Of a DNA stretch of 64,000 nt, positions 1 to 8,422 are shown in pieces. The stretch spans positions 4,278,001 to 4,342,000 of the forward strand of contig NZ_CP091036.1 of assembly GCF_021535135.1 (NCBI RefSeq). Reading direction: 5' to 3'. The translations under genes and the position numbers were made by a program. A model generated the notes under the pieces. That model did no database searches and was not told where the DNA came from. It saw nothing but the letters and a program-made list of their open reading frames with translations. How positions within the stretch are numbered: position 1 is the first letter of the stretch; each line of letters starts with the position of its first letter. The DNA comes from Antarcticibacterium sp. 1MA-6-2. GTDB lineage: Bacteria; Bacteroidota; Bacteroidia; Flavobacteriales; Flavobacteriaceae.

Positions 1-800
1 TAACCATCTGCAATAGCAATTTCACTATAGAGCTCAAAGGTGCCGCTTTCAAAGTCCACTCCGGCGAAATTCTTGATCAAATCGTTCAGCTTGGTAACAT
101 CAGCTTTGCGTATTGAAGCTTCTATATCCATATCTGGAATTTCTTTGAGAAGGTTTAGGTTTCCCGAAATTGTTACATCTCCGCCTCCAATAGAAATGGC
201 TTTGGCATAAAGATTAGACGGTAAAACTTCCTCTTCGTTTACCACGTTACTTAAATTTGTAGCATCTAAATTGATTTGCTCCAGGAACATACTTATTTCA
301 GGACTGGCAGATAACTGCACAAAATTAGCAGTGCCATTATGAACATTTAGATGATTTATATCTATAGGAACTAAACTGGTTAAAGCATCAGTCCAGTCAT
401 CAACATCGGGTTCTCCTTCTACAGGTTCTTTTTGTTGATCTTCAAAAATGTAATTAAATTTAGGATTGTGCAGGATAATTTCACTTACGACCTTACCTTT
501 AAACAAAGACTTCCATTCTATTGAAATATCTGACTTTTCAAAGTCGAGTACAGGGGTGTCGGTCTGCGCACTTAATTTTCTTAAGATAAGTCCATCTATG
601 ACATACGCGCCTCTGTAAAGAGCAACATCTATATCTTCAACGTGGCCCATGTATCCTGGAATATTATCCAGAGTTTTGTTGACGTATTTCTTGAGAAAAT
701 AGGGGAGAAGGAGTCTGGCAATTATTAGAACAACAAGTATGGTCAAAGGAATTATAAATCTCTTCCTGCGTACTTTATGCTTCTTCTTTTCAGTACTCAT
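1..800 (-). CDS. AsmA/DUF748-like membrane-anchored protein, C-terminus outside window
   Basis: Reading leftward from the ATG at 798-800, the frame stays open to the window edge, so about 266 residues are visible and the C-terminal part is missing. The start is followed by a very basic stretch (KKKHKVRRKRF) and one hydrophobic segment near residues 18-33 (IPLTILVVLIIARLLL), so the protein is anchored in the inner membrane with the bulk in the periplasm. The remainder is the repetitive beta-rich sequence (DIDVALYRGAYVIDGL, then SIEWKSLFKGKVVSEI) typical of DUF748/AsmA-like proteins, a family associated with lipid transport or outer-membrane biogenesis. The exact role is not known. It has its own start and is separated from the GAPDH gene upstream of it by 108 bases carrying a terminator. 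Confidence 0.7.
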   Translation of the reverse strand, partial: MSTEKKKHKVRRKRFIIPLTILVVLIIARLLLPYFLKKYVNKTLDNIPGYMGHVEDIDVALYRGAYVIDGLILRKLSAQTDTPVLDFEKSDISIEWKSLFKGKVVSEIILHNPKFNYIFEDQQKEPVEGEPDVDDWTDALTSLVPIDINHLNVHNGTANFVQLSASPEISMFLEQINLDATNLSNVVNEEEVLPSNLYAKAISIGGGDVTISGNLNLLKEIPDMDIEASIRKADVTKLNDLIKNFAGVDFESGTFELYSEIAIADG

Positions 801-860
801 ATTACAAAGATTTATACAAATTTGGTTTTTAGAGTTTAGTTAGGCAGTTAAATTATTGCC

Positions 861-886
861 AAAAAAAAACCTGCCGGAGCAGGTAT
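861..886 (-). terminator. Rho-independent terminator of the GAPDH gene
   Basis: A perfect 6-bp stem (ACCTGC / GCAGGT, 869-874 and 879-884) with a CGGA loop is followed on the minus strand by a run of nine T (the A-run 861-869). It lies about 25 bases downstream of the GAPDH stop codon. Confidence 0.85.
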
Positions 887-908
887 GTATTGAAACAATA
901 TGATTTAT

Positions 909-2357
909 TTAATAGTATGTAAACCTTCTAACTTTTGCAATATTCTTGGCCAGCCTTATAACTTGTTGGCTATATCCATATTCATTGTCGTACCATATAT
1001 ATAAAACTATATTCTTCCCTTCTTCGGTTGCAATTGTAGCTTTGCTGTCAAAAATAGAAGGCTGGGCAGATCCTACAATATCAGTTGACACTAATTCATT
1101 ATCTAAAGAATATTTTATTTGTTCAACCATTTCTCCTTCCAAGGCATATTTTTTCATTAACCCGTTAACTTCTGCTACACTGGTAGCTTTTTGCACTTCC
1201 AGGTTTAGGATTGCCAGGGAGCCGTTTGGAACCGGAACTCTAATAGCATTAGATGTTAATTTTCCTTCAAGAACAGGCAAAGCTTTGGCTACTGCTTTTC
1301 CCGCTCCTGTTTCAGTAATAACCATATTTAATCCCGCTGCACGACCTCTCCTGTATTTATTGTGCATATTGTCTACCAGGTTTTGATCGTTTGTGTAGGC
1401 GTGAATGGTTTCAAGGTGCCCATGAACAACTCCCAAAGATTCTTCTATTGCTTTTAGCACAGGAGCAATGGCGTTTGTAGTGCAGGACGCTGCAGAAAAA
1501 ATATCATTCTCATCGGGATTATACTCCTTATGATTTACTCCATGTACAATGTTGGGAATTCCTTTTCCCGGTGCGGTTAATAAAATTTTAGAGGCACCTT
1601 TGCTCGACAGGTGTCTACTTAATTCTTTCTGATCCCGAAAGGCCCCTGTGTTGTCAATAATTAAAGCATTCTCAATCCCATAGCGGGTATAATTAATTTC
1701 TTCAGGTCCTTCCGAAGAGATCATATGAACGGTAGTGCCATTAATAATAAGAGCAGAATTATCCATATCTATTGTGACCGTTCCGGAGAAGTCTCCATGA
1801 ATAGAATCACTTTTTAATAAAGACGCTCTTTTTTCAAGAACAGTAGCATCAATTTCCCCGCGTGTAACAATAGCTCTTAATCTTAATTGATTACCTTTTC
1901 CTGTACGGGTCATTAACTCCCTCGCGAGAAGCCTTCCAATTCTTCCAAAACCATAGAGAACGACATCTTTGGGGGTAACTTCTTTATAATTCCTGGCGTC
2001 TTTTAATTTGCCGCTGAGGAAAGCTTTTGCATTATGATATTCTACATCTTCCAGGTGATATTCATAAGTTAATTTCCCAATATCCAGTTTGGCGGGAGGA
2101 AGATCCAGATCCTTTATAGCCTGTGCAATTTCTACTGAGTCAAATATGGAAATGGGTTTTTCAACAAAGGCACCTGCGTATTCGTGAAGATTGAGGATGT
2201 CACTAACATTGAGATTTATTAATTGATTTCTGAATAATACAAGTTCAATGGATTTGTCATACCAAAGATCACTTATAATTTTAATAAATTCAACCGACGC
2301 ACGTCTGCGGTCTGCCTGAAAAGAGAGTTCCTTTTCGTAAACTTCGTTATAGCCCAT
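909..2357 (-). CDS. gap: Glyceraldehyde-3-phosphate dehydrogenase, long form
   Basis: The protein has 482 residues, against about 335 for the usual enzyme. The extra length is an N-terminal region of about 125 residues with no motif I recognise. The dehydrogenase part begins with the NAD-binding loop YGFGRIGRLLA (about 134-144). It continues with the catalytic cysteine in SCTTN (Cys near 292) and ends with WYDNEYGYSQQV, the conserved C-terminal signature. It interconverts glyceraldehyde-3-phosphate and 1,3-bisphosphoglycerate in the cytosol. This long type is found in Bacteroidota in addition to the short GapA, and I infer a specialised (possibly gluconeogenic) role. It is monocistronic, with a terminator directly behind it. 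The frame is intact. Confidence 0.92.
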   Translation of the reverse strand: MGYNEVYEKELSFQADRRRASVEFIKIISDLWYDKSIELVLFRNQLINLNVSDILNLHEYAGAFVEKPISIFDSVEIAQAIKDLDLPPAKLDIGKLTYEYHLEDVEYHNAKAFLSGKLKDARNYKEVTPKDVVLYGFGRIGRLLARELMTRTGKGNQLRLRAIVTRGEIDATVLEKRASLLKSDSIHGDFSGTVTIDMDNSALIINGTTVHMISSEGPEEINYTRYGIENALIIDNTGAFRDQKELSRHLSSKGASKILLTAPGKGIPNIVHGVNHKEYNPDENDIFSAASCTTNAIAPVLKAIEESLGVVHGHLETIHAYTNDQNLVDNMHNKYRRGRAAGLNMVITETGAGKAVAKALPVLEGKLTSNAIRVPVPNGSLAILNLEVQKATSVAEVNGLMKKYALEGEMVEQIKYSLDNELVSTDIVGSAQPSIFDSKATIATEEGKNIVLYIWYDNEYGYSQQVIRLAKNIAKVRRFTYY

Positions 2358-2433
2358 TTTGTCTTTTTAAGATTTATATTTTTAAAAACGCTGCAAAAGT
2401 ATATATTTCAATCGTTTTCGTAAAAAATTTCAA

Positions 2434-2470
2434 CAAAAAAATACCCGCTATAATTATCAGCGGGTATTTA
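2434..2470 (-). terminator. Terminator of the htrA gene
   Basis: A 9-bp stem (ATACCCGCT / AGCGGGTAT) with a roughly 9-base AT-rich loop lies between the htrA stop and the GAPDH start. On the minus strand the hairpin is followed by a T-run (A-run at 2434-2441). Confidence 0.8.
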
Positions 2471-2484
2471 ATGATAAACTAATT

Positions 2485-3897
2485 TTACTGTCTCCAGATA
2501 TAAGTTTGTTCTTCTCCTTTACTGTTTACAAAGGTTACGCTAAGAGGTTCCTTGGGGTTTTTCGAATTAAGAATCTTCTTTACATCTGAAATGTCATTTA
2601 CTTTTTGGTTATCAAGTTTAGTAATGATGATACCAATTAGAGCCTGAGATTGCTCATCTCCCGTTAGCGCACCGCTTATTTTTACTCCATTGGTTGTCTT
2701 AAATCTTTGCAGGTCTTCTTTTGAAGCATTAGTAACCTCAAGGCCTATAGGGGTAATTGCATAAGTTTCATACTTCGTAAGTTTCACTTCTAAATTGCGT
2801 TCCCTGCCCTCTCTTATAACTGTTACTTTTACAACATCATCAGGCCTCTTAGAACCAATGTATCCAGTTAAATCGGACATTTTTCGCACTTCGATATTGT
2901 CAATTTGTCTTATAACATCGCCTTGTCTAATACCTGCAACTGCAGCTCCACTTTCTGAATCAACATCACCTACCAAAACTCCCTGTGCAACGGGAAGATC
3001 TAATTTTCGGGAGATTCCCTGGTTGACATCCTGCCCACGAATTCCTAAAATTCCTCTTTGAACATTTCCATACTCCAGGATATCTTCTACTATCTTTCTG
3101 GCGTTATTAGAAGGCACTGCAAAACCATAACCTATATAACTACCCGTTTGAGAAGTAATTGCGGTGTTAATTCCAATAAGTTCCCCATTAATATTGACTA
3201 AAGCACCACCACTATTTCCGGGGTTTATGGCAGCATCAGTTTGTATAAAAGATTGTGGTGTTCCATCGTAGGCATTAATATCTCTGGCTTTTGCACTAAC
3301 AATTCCTGCAGTCACAGTTGATGTTAAATTAAAAGGGTTACCTACTGCAAGAACCCATTCCCCAAGTCGAATATTATTTGAATTTCCAAAAGGAAGATAG
3401 TCCAGGTTTTCAGCATCAATTTTAATTAGAGCAATATCTGCTGAAGGTTCAGTTCCTATTACTTCGGCTTTGTAAGTTTTGTTATTATTAAGTGTAACTT
3501 CAATTTCGTTTGCACCGTTAATAACGTGGTTATTAGTAACGATATATCCGTCAGGAGTGATAATAACACCAGACCCTGCGCCTCTCAAAGCTTTACCACC
3601 GCCTTCTCCCCGGTATTGGTGTTCCCAAACACTCTTTGAGGGGCCAAAAACAGCAACATTTTTTACGTGAACCACTCCGTGAACAGTTTTTTCTGCTGCC
3701 TCAGTAAAATCAGCATTGGTTCCATAGAATTTAGATTCGTATGAGACTTGTAGAATTCCTGCGGAAGGATTTTGAACAGTTGTTTGTTGAACCTCATCAA
3801 GATTGAAAATATCTTCTTCTAAAAAGATCTTGTAGGAGCCTAATGTCAATATTCCTCCCAACATTGAAACGAATAATAGGGTTGTGAATTTTTTCAT
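2485..3897 (-). CDS. htrA: HtrA/DegP-family periplasmic serine protease
   Basis: A 470-residue trypsin-like protease and chaperone that degrades or refolds damaged envelope proteins. An N-terminal hydrophobic segment (about 5-25) serves as signal peptide or anchor. The catalytic triad is visible: His in NNHVI (about 124), Asp in ADIALIKI (about 152) and Ser in NPGNSGGAL (about 228). Two PDZ regions follow: the first contains QGVLVGDVDSESGAAVAGIR (about 300-320) and the second lies at about 380-470. Length and order match DegP/DegQ. The gene has its own terminator downstream and about 130 bases before the divergent dapF, so it is probably transcribed alone. It is one of the genes without any indel. 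Confidence 0.95.
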   Translation of the reverse strand: MKKFTTLLFVSMLGGILTLGSYKIFLEEDIFNLDEVQQTTVQNPSAGILQVSYESKFYGTNADFTEAAEKTVHGVVHVKNVAVFGPSKSVWEHQYRGEGGGKALRGAGSGVIITPDGYIVTNNHVINGANEIEVTLNNNKTYKAEVIGTEPSADIALIKIDAENLDYLPFGNSNNIRLGEWVLAVGNPFNLTSTVTAGIVSAKARDINAYDGTPQSFIQTDAAINPGNSGGALVNINGELIGINTAITSQTGSYIGYGFAVPSNNARKIVEDILEYGNVQRGILGIRGQDVNQGISRKLDLPVAQGVLVGDVDSESGAAVAGIRQGDVIRQIDNIEVRKMSDLTGYIGSKRPDDVVKVTVIREGRERNLEVKLTKYETYAITPIGLEVTNASKEDLQRFKTTNGVKISGALTGDEQSQALIGIIITKLDNQKVNDISDVKKILNSKNPKEPLSVTFVNSKGEEQTYIWRQ

Positions 3898-4001
3898 TTG
3901 TAAATCCTTTTTTATTTAAAAGTTATTATTTGAGTTTATTTTTTGTTCCCGGATTGGACCTTAGTCTGTTAATATAAACGTACAAATTTTTGATATTGTT
4001 G

Positions 4002-4009
4002 TACCTTTG
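4002..4009 (+). promoter_or_regulatory. Bacteroidota -7 promoter element upstream of dapF
   Basis: The octamer TACCTTTG matches the Bacteroidota consensus TAnnTTTG and lies 22 bases before the dapF ATG, in the htrA-dapF divergent gap. No convincing -33 TTTG was found at the usual spacing. Confidence 0.55.
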
Positions 4010-4030
4010 CTCAGGTTAAGATAAATCCTG

Positions 4031-4820
4031 ATGAAAATAAAATTTTTCAAATTCCACGGAACGGGAAATGATTTTATTATGGTTGATAACCGTGATAATC
4101 TATTTTCCAAAAATGATGCCAACGTTATAAGCTTGGCTCTGTCACAGAAGATTTGGCATAGGAGCAGATGGGCTGATACTCCTGGAACATCCTGAGGTGG
4201 CGGGAGATGATTTTAAGATGGTTTATTTCAACTCTGATGGTAATGAGAGTAGCATGTGCGGTAATGGAGGAAGATGCCTGGTTGCCTTTGCAAAATTCTT
4301 AAACATAATTCAGGATAAAGGAAGGTTTACAGCAATAGATGGTCCACACGAAGCAATCATAGAAAACGGTACTGTAAGTTTAAGAATGAAGGATGTTCCG
4401 GCGGGCAATTTAAATGAAGATGCTATTTTTTTGAACACGGGTTCTCCTCACCACATCATCTTTACCGAAGAGGTAGGGGAAATAGATGTTAAAAAAGAAG
4501 GTGCAAAAATCCGGTATTCTCAGCTTTACGAAGATGGTGGCGGGACCAATGTAAATTTTGTACAGGCTGAAGGAGCAAATTCTTATCTCGTTCGTACATA
4601 TGAAAGAGGAGTGGAAGATGAAACTTATTCCTGTGGAACGGGAGTAACCGCTGTTGCTCTCGCAGTTCACGCTATGGGAAAAACTACTGAAAAGGAAGTT
4701 AAGCTTAGTACACCGGGAGGAGTTTTAAGGGTCACGTTTGAAAGAAAGGACCATACTTACAGGAATATTTGGCTTACAGGGCCTGCAGAATTTGTTTTTG
4801 AAGGAGAAATAGAATGTTAA
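4031..4820 (+). CDS. dapF: Diaminopimelate epimerase (one frameshift in this sequence)
   Basis: Converts LL- to meso-diaminopimelate for lysine and peptidoglycan synthesis in the cytosol. The start MKIKFFKFHGTGNDFI is classic, and both active-site cysteines are visible, in SSMCGNGGR and YSCGTGVTA. The frame breaks at 4131-4137, where GCTTGGC stands in place of an inferred GCCGGC. Restoring it gives ISRLCHRRFGIGADG, the expected family sequence. The span is one base longer than a multiple of three, consistent with a +1 artefact. Read literally, only the C-terminal 207 residues would be open from an internal ATG at 4197. The last 7 bases overlap the following acetyltransferase, so the two are co-transcribed. 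Confidence 0.93.
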
Positions 4821-5341
4821 CTCTTAAAGGAAATAAAGTTTTTCTACGAGCTCTTGAGCCGGAAGATCTGGATTTTATTCATGAGGTCGAAAACACTGAA
4901 GAATTTTGGGAAGTAAGTGCTACCAAAGTTCCTTATTCCAGGTACCTGATCAAAAAGTATATTCAAAATTCTCACCGGGACATTTTTGATGTGAAACAAT
5001 TACGTCTTATGATATGTAATTATGAGCAGGTTCAATTGGGAATGATTGATGTTTTTGATCTTGAACCGAGGGACAGAAGAGCTGCAATTGGAATTTTAAT
5101 TGCAAAGAAGGAGGAACGGCGTAAGGGTTATGGAGCAGAAGTGATTTCACTTGTGTGTAATTATTGCTTCTCTCACCTTGGCCTGCACCAGGTTTATGCT
5201 AATGTTACCATAGATAATTCTGCAAGTATAAGTTTGTTTGAAAAGAGTGGTTTTAGCAAAGTAGGCATTAAGAAGGACTGGGTGCTCATCAATGGGCAAT
5301 TTAAAGACGAGGTTTTATATCAATTAATCAATGTACATTAA
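4814..5341 (+). CDS. GNAT-family N-acetyltransferase (RimJ/RimL-like)
   Basis: A 175-residue acetyltransferase. It begins LTLKGNKVFLRALEPEDLDF, the RimJ/SpeG type of start. The acetyl-CoA loop is RRKGYGAEV (about 97-105), and the late motif NSASISLFEKSGF is the usual beta5-alpha4 region. The substrate cannot be read from the sequence: SpeG-like polyamine or ribosomal-protein acetylation are options. The start overlaps dapF by 7 bases and the end overlaps mltG by 11 bases, so dapF, this gene and mltG form a tight operon. Confidence 0.85.
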   Translation: MLTLKGNKVFLRALEPEDLDFIHEVENTEEFWEVSATKVPYSRYLIKKYIQNSHRDIFDVKQLRLMICNYEQVQLGMIDVFDLEPRDRRAAIGILIAKKEERRKGYGAEVISLVCNYCFSHLGLHQVYANVTIDNSASISLFEKSGFSKVGIKKDWVLINGQFKDEVLYQLINVH

Positions 5342-6368
5342 AAGGATACTATTAGTAGTTGCCCTTATAGGACTGGTTGTTCTGGGGATCTTCAGCTATA
5401 ACATATATAATTACATATTTTCTCCAAATACTGCTTTTGAAGAACAGAAAGTAACAATTTATATTCCCACAGGTGCTACTTATGAAGTAGTTCTGGACAG
5501 CTTAAAACCGCATTTAAAAGATGTTTCTTCCTTTCACCAGGTTGCTCAAAAAAAAGGTTATGATCCAAAGGCTGGAAAGTACACTTTGGAAAGAGGCATG
5601 AACAACAATGATATTATTAACAGGCTGAGGAGCGGAAATGATCCTGTACGAGTGATTTTTAATAATCAGGAAAGGCTGGAAAATCTTGCCGGAAGAATTT
5701 CTACACAAATTGAAGCAGACAGCACTGAGCTTTTGGAGGCAATGAAAGAAAGTGAATTTTTGCAACAAAATGAATTTACCACTGCAAATGCCTTAGGAAT
5801 GTATATTCCTAATCAATATGAATTTTTCTGGAATACTTCTGCTGAAGATTTTCGAAAAAGAATGAAACGTGAGTATGAGAGATTCTGGACAGAAGAACGA
5901 CTGAAAAAAGCTGACCAAATTGGTTTAACACCTCACCAGGTCACTGTAATAGCTTCTATAGTTCAAAAAGAAACTGCTAAAGTAGATGAGCGGCCAAAGG
6001 TTGCTGGAGTGTATATGAACAGGTATAAGAATGGCTGGAAGCTGGACGCAGATCCTACAGTAATTTATGCAATTAAGCAGGAGAATAATAATTTTGACAC
6101 AATTATAAAAAGAGTGCTTTACAAGGATTTAACTCTTGAATCGCCTTACAATACTTATAAATACAAAGAACTTCCACCCGGCCCAATTGCCATGCCGGAT
6201 ATTTCTTCTATTGATGCCGTTTTAAATTATGAGGATCACAAGTACTTTTATTTCGTGGCCGATGTAGAAAATTTTGGCTATCACAAATTTGCTGAAACCC
6301 TGGCCCAGCATAATCGGAATAAACAGGCTTATGTGAGGTGGATTAACCAGCAGGGAGTTAAAAGATAA
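5331..6368 (+). CDS. mltG: Endolytic murein transglycosylase MltG
   Basis: A 345-residue inner-membrane enzyme that cleaves nascent glycan strands and is thought to set their length. One N-terminal transmembrane helix (about 6-26) is followed by the periplasmic YceG domain. Diagnostic segments are ASIVQKETAKVDERPKVAGV (about 204-223), which carries the catalytic Glu, and LDADPTVIYAI shortly after. NTYKYKELPPGPIAMPD is the conserved C-terminal stretch. The gene closes the dapF operon, pairing precursor synthesis with glycan processing. It ends 166 bases before the next gene, and no obvious terminator was seen. Confidence 0.95.
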   Translation: MYIKRILLVVALIGLVVLGIFSYNIYNYIFSPNTAFEEQKVTIYIPTGATYEVVLDSLKPHLKDVSSFHQVAQKKGYDPKAGKYTLERGMNNNDIINRLRSGNDPVRVIFNNQERLENLAGRISTQIEADSTELLEAMKESEFLQQNEFTTANALGMYIPNQYEFFWNTSAEDFRKRMKREYERFWTEERLKKADQIGLTPHQVTVIASIVQKETAKVDERPKVAGVYMNRYKNGWKLDADPTVIYAIKQENNNFDTIIKRVLYKDLTLESPYNTYKYKELPPGPIAMPDISSIDAVLNYEDHKYFYFVADVENFGYHKFAETLAQHNRNKQAYVRWINQQGVKR

Positions 6369-6534
6369 TATTTCTCAGAATTTTACGTTTACTGATGATG
6401 GAGTTTTTTCAACTTCATTCCCTTTTTGGTTTAAAAGGCTGAAGATCAGATTAATGTTAAATGTTGTATCTTCGCCCGGCGAAATTTGAAAGGGGCATCG
6501 TTTTTGTCTTGTTGCCATTTCAGAATCAAAATAT

Positions 6535-7194
6535 ATGAGAAAGAAAGTTGTTAAATTTTCAATCCTACTATTATTGCTGGTTCAATCTTTTTCAGTTTCT
6601 CTACTAAAGAGGCTGCAGATTTAGAAATGTTTGCCACCTCTCCCAATGTGAAATTGGAGTACAAGGCAACCTCGCCTGAAGATAGTCTTCAGGAAGAAAA
6701 GAATGCTACTAAGATGTATCCTGTCCTGGGCAGGTCTTACACAGGTTTTAAAGAGGCCCTTGCGTTTAAAGAATCTCGTGGGAATTATAAAGCAATCAAT
6801 GAATTCGGTTACCTGGGTAAATATCAATTCGGGAAAGGTACTCTAAGTCTTATTGGTATAAAAGATACCAACTTCTTTATCAATTCTCCGGAATTACAGG
6901 AAGCGGCCTTTTATGCGAATGCAGCCAGGAACAAATGGATCTTAAGACGGGATATTGAGAAATTTCAAGGAAAGCTGATAAACGGAATAGAAATAACGGA
7001 ATCGGGAATTCTTGCAGCCGCGCACCTTGCTTACCCCCGGAAGTGTAAAGAAATATTTGAGAAGCTGGGGCGAAAGCGGATTTAGCGATGCTTTTGGAAC
7101 AACCTTAGGTTTTTACCTGAAGAAATTTGGAGGCTACGACACTTCACTTATTGAAGCTGACAGAAAAGCGAGTGCGATAGTCTATAAAGCTTAA
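6535..7194 (+). CDS. Exported lysozyme-like (SLT-type) peptidoglycan hydrolase, two frame breaks
   Basis: About 220 residues after repair. MRKKVVKFSILLLLLV is a signal peptide. The core LAFKESRGNYKAINEFGYLG (about 78-97) followed by KYQFGKGTL resembles the catalytic-Glu region of small lysozyme/transglycosylase folds. I infer cleavage of murein from this and have not identified the exact family. The first break is in the T-rich region near 6588-6600, probably a homopolymer slip. The second is at 7029-7035, where GCTTAC replaces an inferred GCCGGT. Repair gives AAAHLAGPGSVKKYL, a typical glycine-containing helix end. The total span is a multiple of three because the two errors cancel. Confidence 0.65.
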
Positions 7195-7922
7195 TTTTCC
7201 TTTTGAAGCACGAATATAGTGGGCCTTTTATGAAGGTCCACTTTTGTTTTCTTCCAGGCTGCAATTGTTTGCGTCAAAATAAATTCAGAAGGCAGGGTGA
7301 GATCACAGGCTACACATAAACGTGTTCCGGGATGCAGTACAGCTGTCATATCTTCTAAAAAAGCATTGTTCCTGTAAGGAGTTTCAATAAAAATTTGTGC
7401 CTGTTTTCTCTCCAGAGAAATCCTTTCCAAATTCTTTAGCTCCTGTTTTCTCTCTTTTTTATCTATAGGTAAATAGCCATGGAAAGTGAAACTCTGGCCG
7501 TTCATACCGCTGCCCATCATTGCAAGAAGAATTGAAGATGGCCCTACCAATGGTACAACCTGAATTCCCATAGAATGGGCAATTTGTACAATTTCGGCAC
7601 CGGGATCTGCAACCCCGGGACATCCTGCTTCACTTAAGAGACCCACGTCCAATCCATCTTTACAAGGATCTAAAAAACCAGATAAACTGGAGGCTTCAGT
7701 AAATTTATTTAGGAGGCTTAATTTAAGCAAAGGCTGTTTTTTGCCGGGTACCACTTCTTTGATGGATCTTCTGGCAGTTTTTTCATTTTCAACAATGTAA
7801 TGGTCCACCTTTTCTATTATTTTTTTAATGGAGTAGGGGAGCACCTCAATGGGATTGGAAGGACCCAAAGTGGTGGGAATTAAATATAGTTTTCCCGAAT
7901 ATTGGAAAGAAGGCTGGGCCAT
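7191..7922 (-). CDS. SAM-dependent methyltransferase, RsmI-like tetrapyrrole-methylase family
   Basis: 243 residues. The N-terminal KLYLIPTTLGPSNPIEVLP and the GLLSEAGCPGVADPG segment (about 94-108) mark the RsmI/tetrapyrrole methylase fold. VPLVGPSSILLAMMGSGMNG is the SAM-binding loop region. RsmI methylates C1402 of 16S rRNA. This shorter paralogue is common in Flavobacteriia beside the phosphatase gene, and its substrate is not certain. It converges with the preceding plus-strand gene, the two overlapping by 4 bases, and lies 30 bases downstream of the phosphatase, probably in the same transcript. Confidence 0.85.
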   Translation of the reverse strand: MAQPSFQYSGKLYLIPTTLGPSNPIEVLPYSIKKIIEKVDHYIVENEKTARRSIKEVVPGKKQPLLKLSLLNKFTEASSLSGFLDPCKDGLDVGLLSEAGCPGVADPGAEIVQIAHSMGIQVVPLVGPSSILLAMMGSGMNGQSFTFHGYLPIDKKERKQELKNLERISLERKQAQIFIETPYRNNAFLEDMTAVLHPGTRLCVACDLTLPSEFILTQTIAAWKKTKVDLHKRPTIFVLQKEN

Positions 7923-7952
7923 TTGTTGAGTATTATTGGTAGAAAAAAAGAA

Positions 7953-8413
7953 TTATTCCTTTTCCAGTTTTGAAGCAATTACTTCGCATGCTTCGTTAAG
8001 CATTTGGTAAACGTTTTCAAAACCGTGTTCTCCTCCATGATAAGGATCGGGAACATCAACTTTTTCTCCGGGAAAGATCTCGTCCAGGATCATTTTTACC
8101 TTGTTCTTATCCTCTTCATTCCTGGCTTGTGCTAAAACATCATGATAGTTGAAAGAATCCATCACGTAAATGTGATCAAAGCGATCAAAATCTGCAGGTT
8201 CAAATTGCCTTCCACACTGGTCGGTAATATCTACCCCGTATTTTTTTCCAACAGCAATAGAACGAGGATCGGGGAATTTCCTATATGCCAGTCTCCTGTT
8301 CCGGCACTTTCTATCTGTACTTTATTGGGATCAACTTTAGATTTCAGAATTCCTTCGGCCAGGGGTGATCTGCAAATATTTCCCAGACACACCATTAACA
8401 CCTTGGTTTTCAT
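7953..8413 (-). CDS. Low-molecular-weight protein tyrosine phosphatase (one frameshift)
   Basis: About 154 residues after repair. The phosphate loop VCLGNICRSPLAEG (about 8-21) gives the C-x5-R-S signature, and the general-acid loop VPDPYHGG lies near the C-terminus (DPYHGGEHGFENVYQ). The frame breaks near 8271-8276 in a C/G run: one extra base after the CCCC gives SPDPRSIAVGKKYGVDIT, joining the two halves. The span is one base short of a multiple of three. It dephosphorylates phosphotyrosine or arsenate-like substrates in the cytosol. It sits 9 bases downstream of dnaA, an arrangement I know from other Flavobacteriia. Confidence 0.88.
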
Positions 8414-8422
8414 ATTTTTCTT

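Noticed and set aside
4692..4702. GCTTAGT in dapF as another damaged site
   Set aside because: KLSTPGG is in frame and matches the family; changing it would break the frame.
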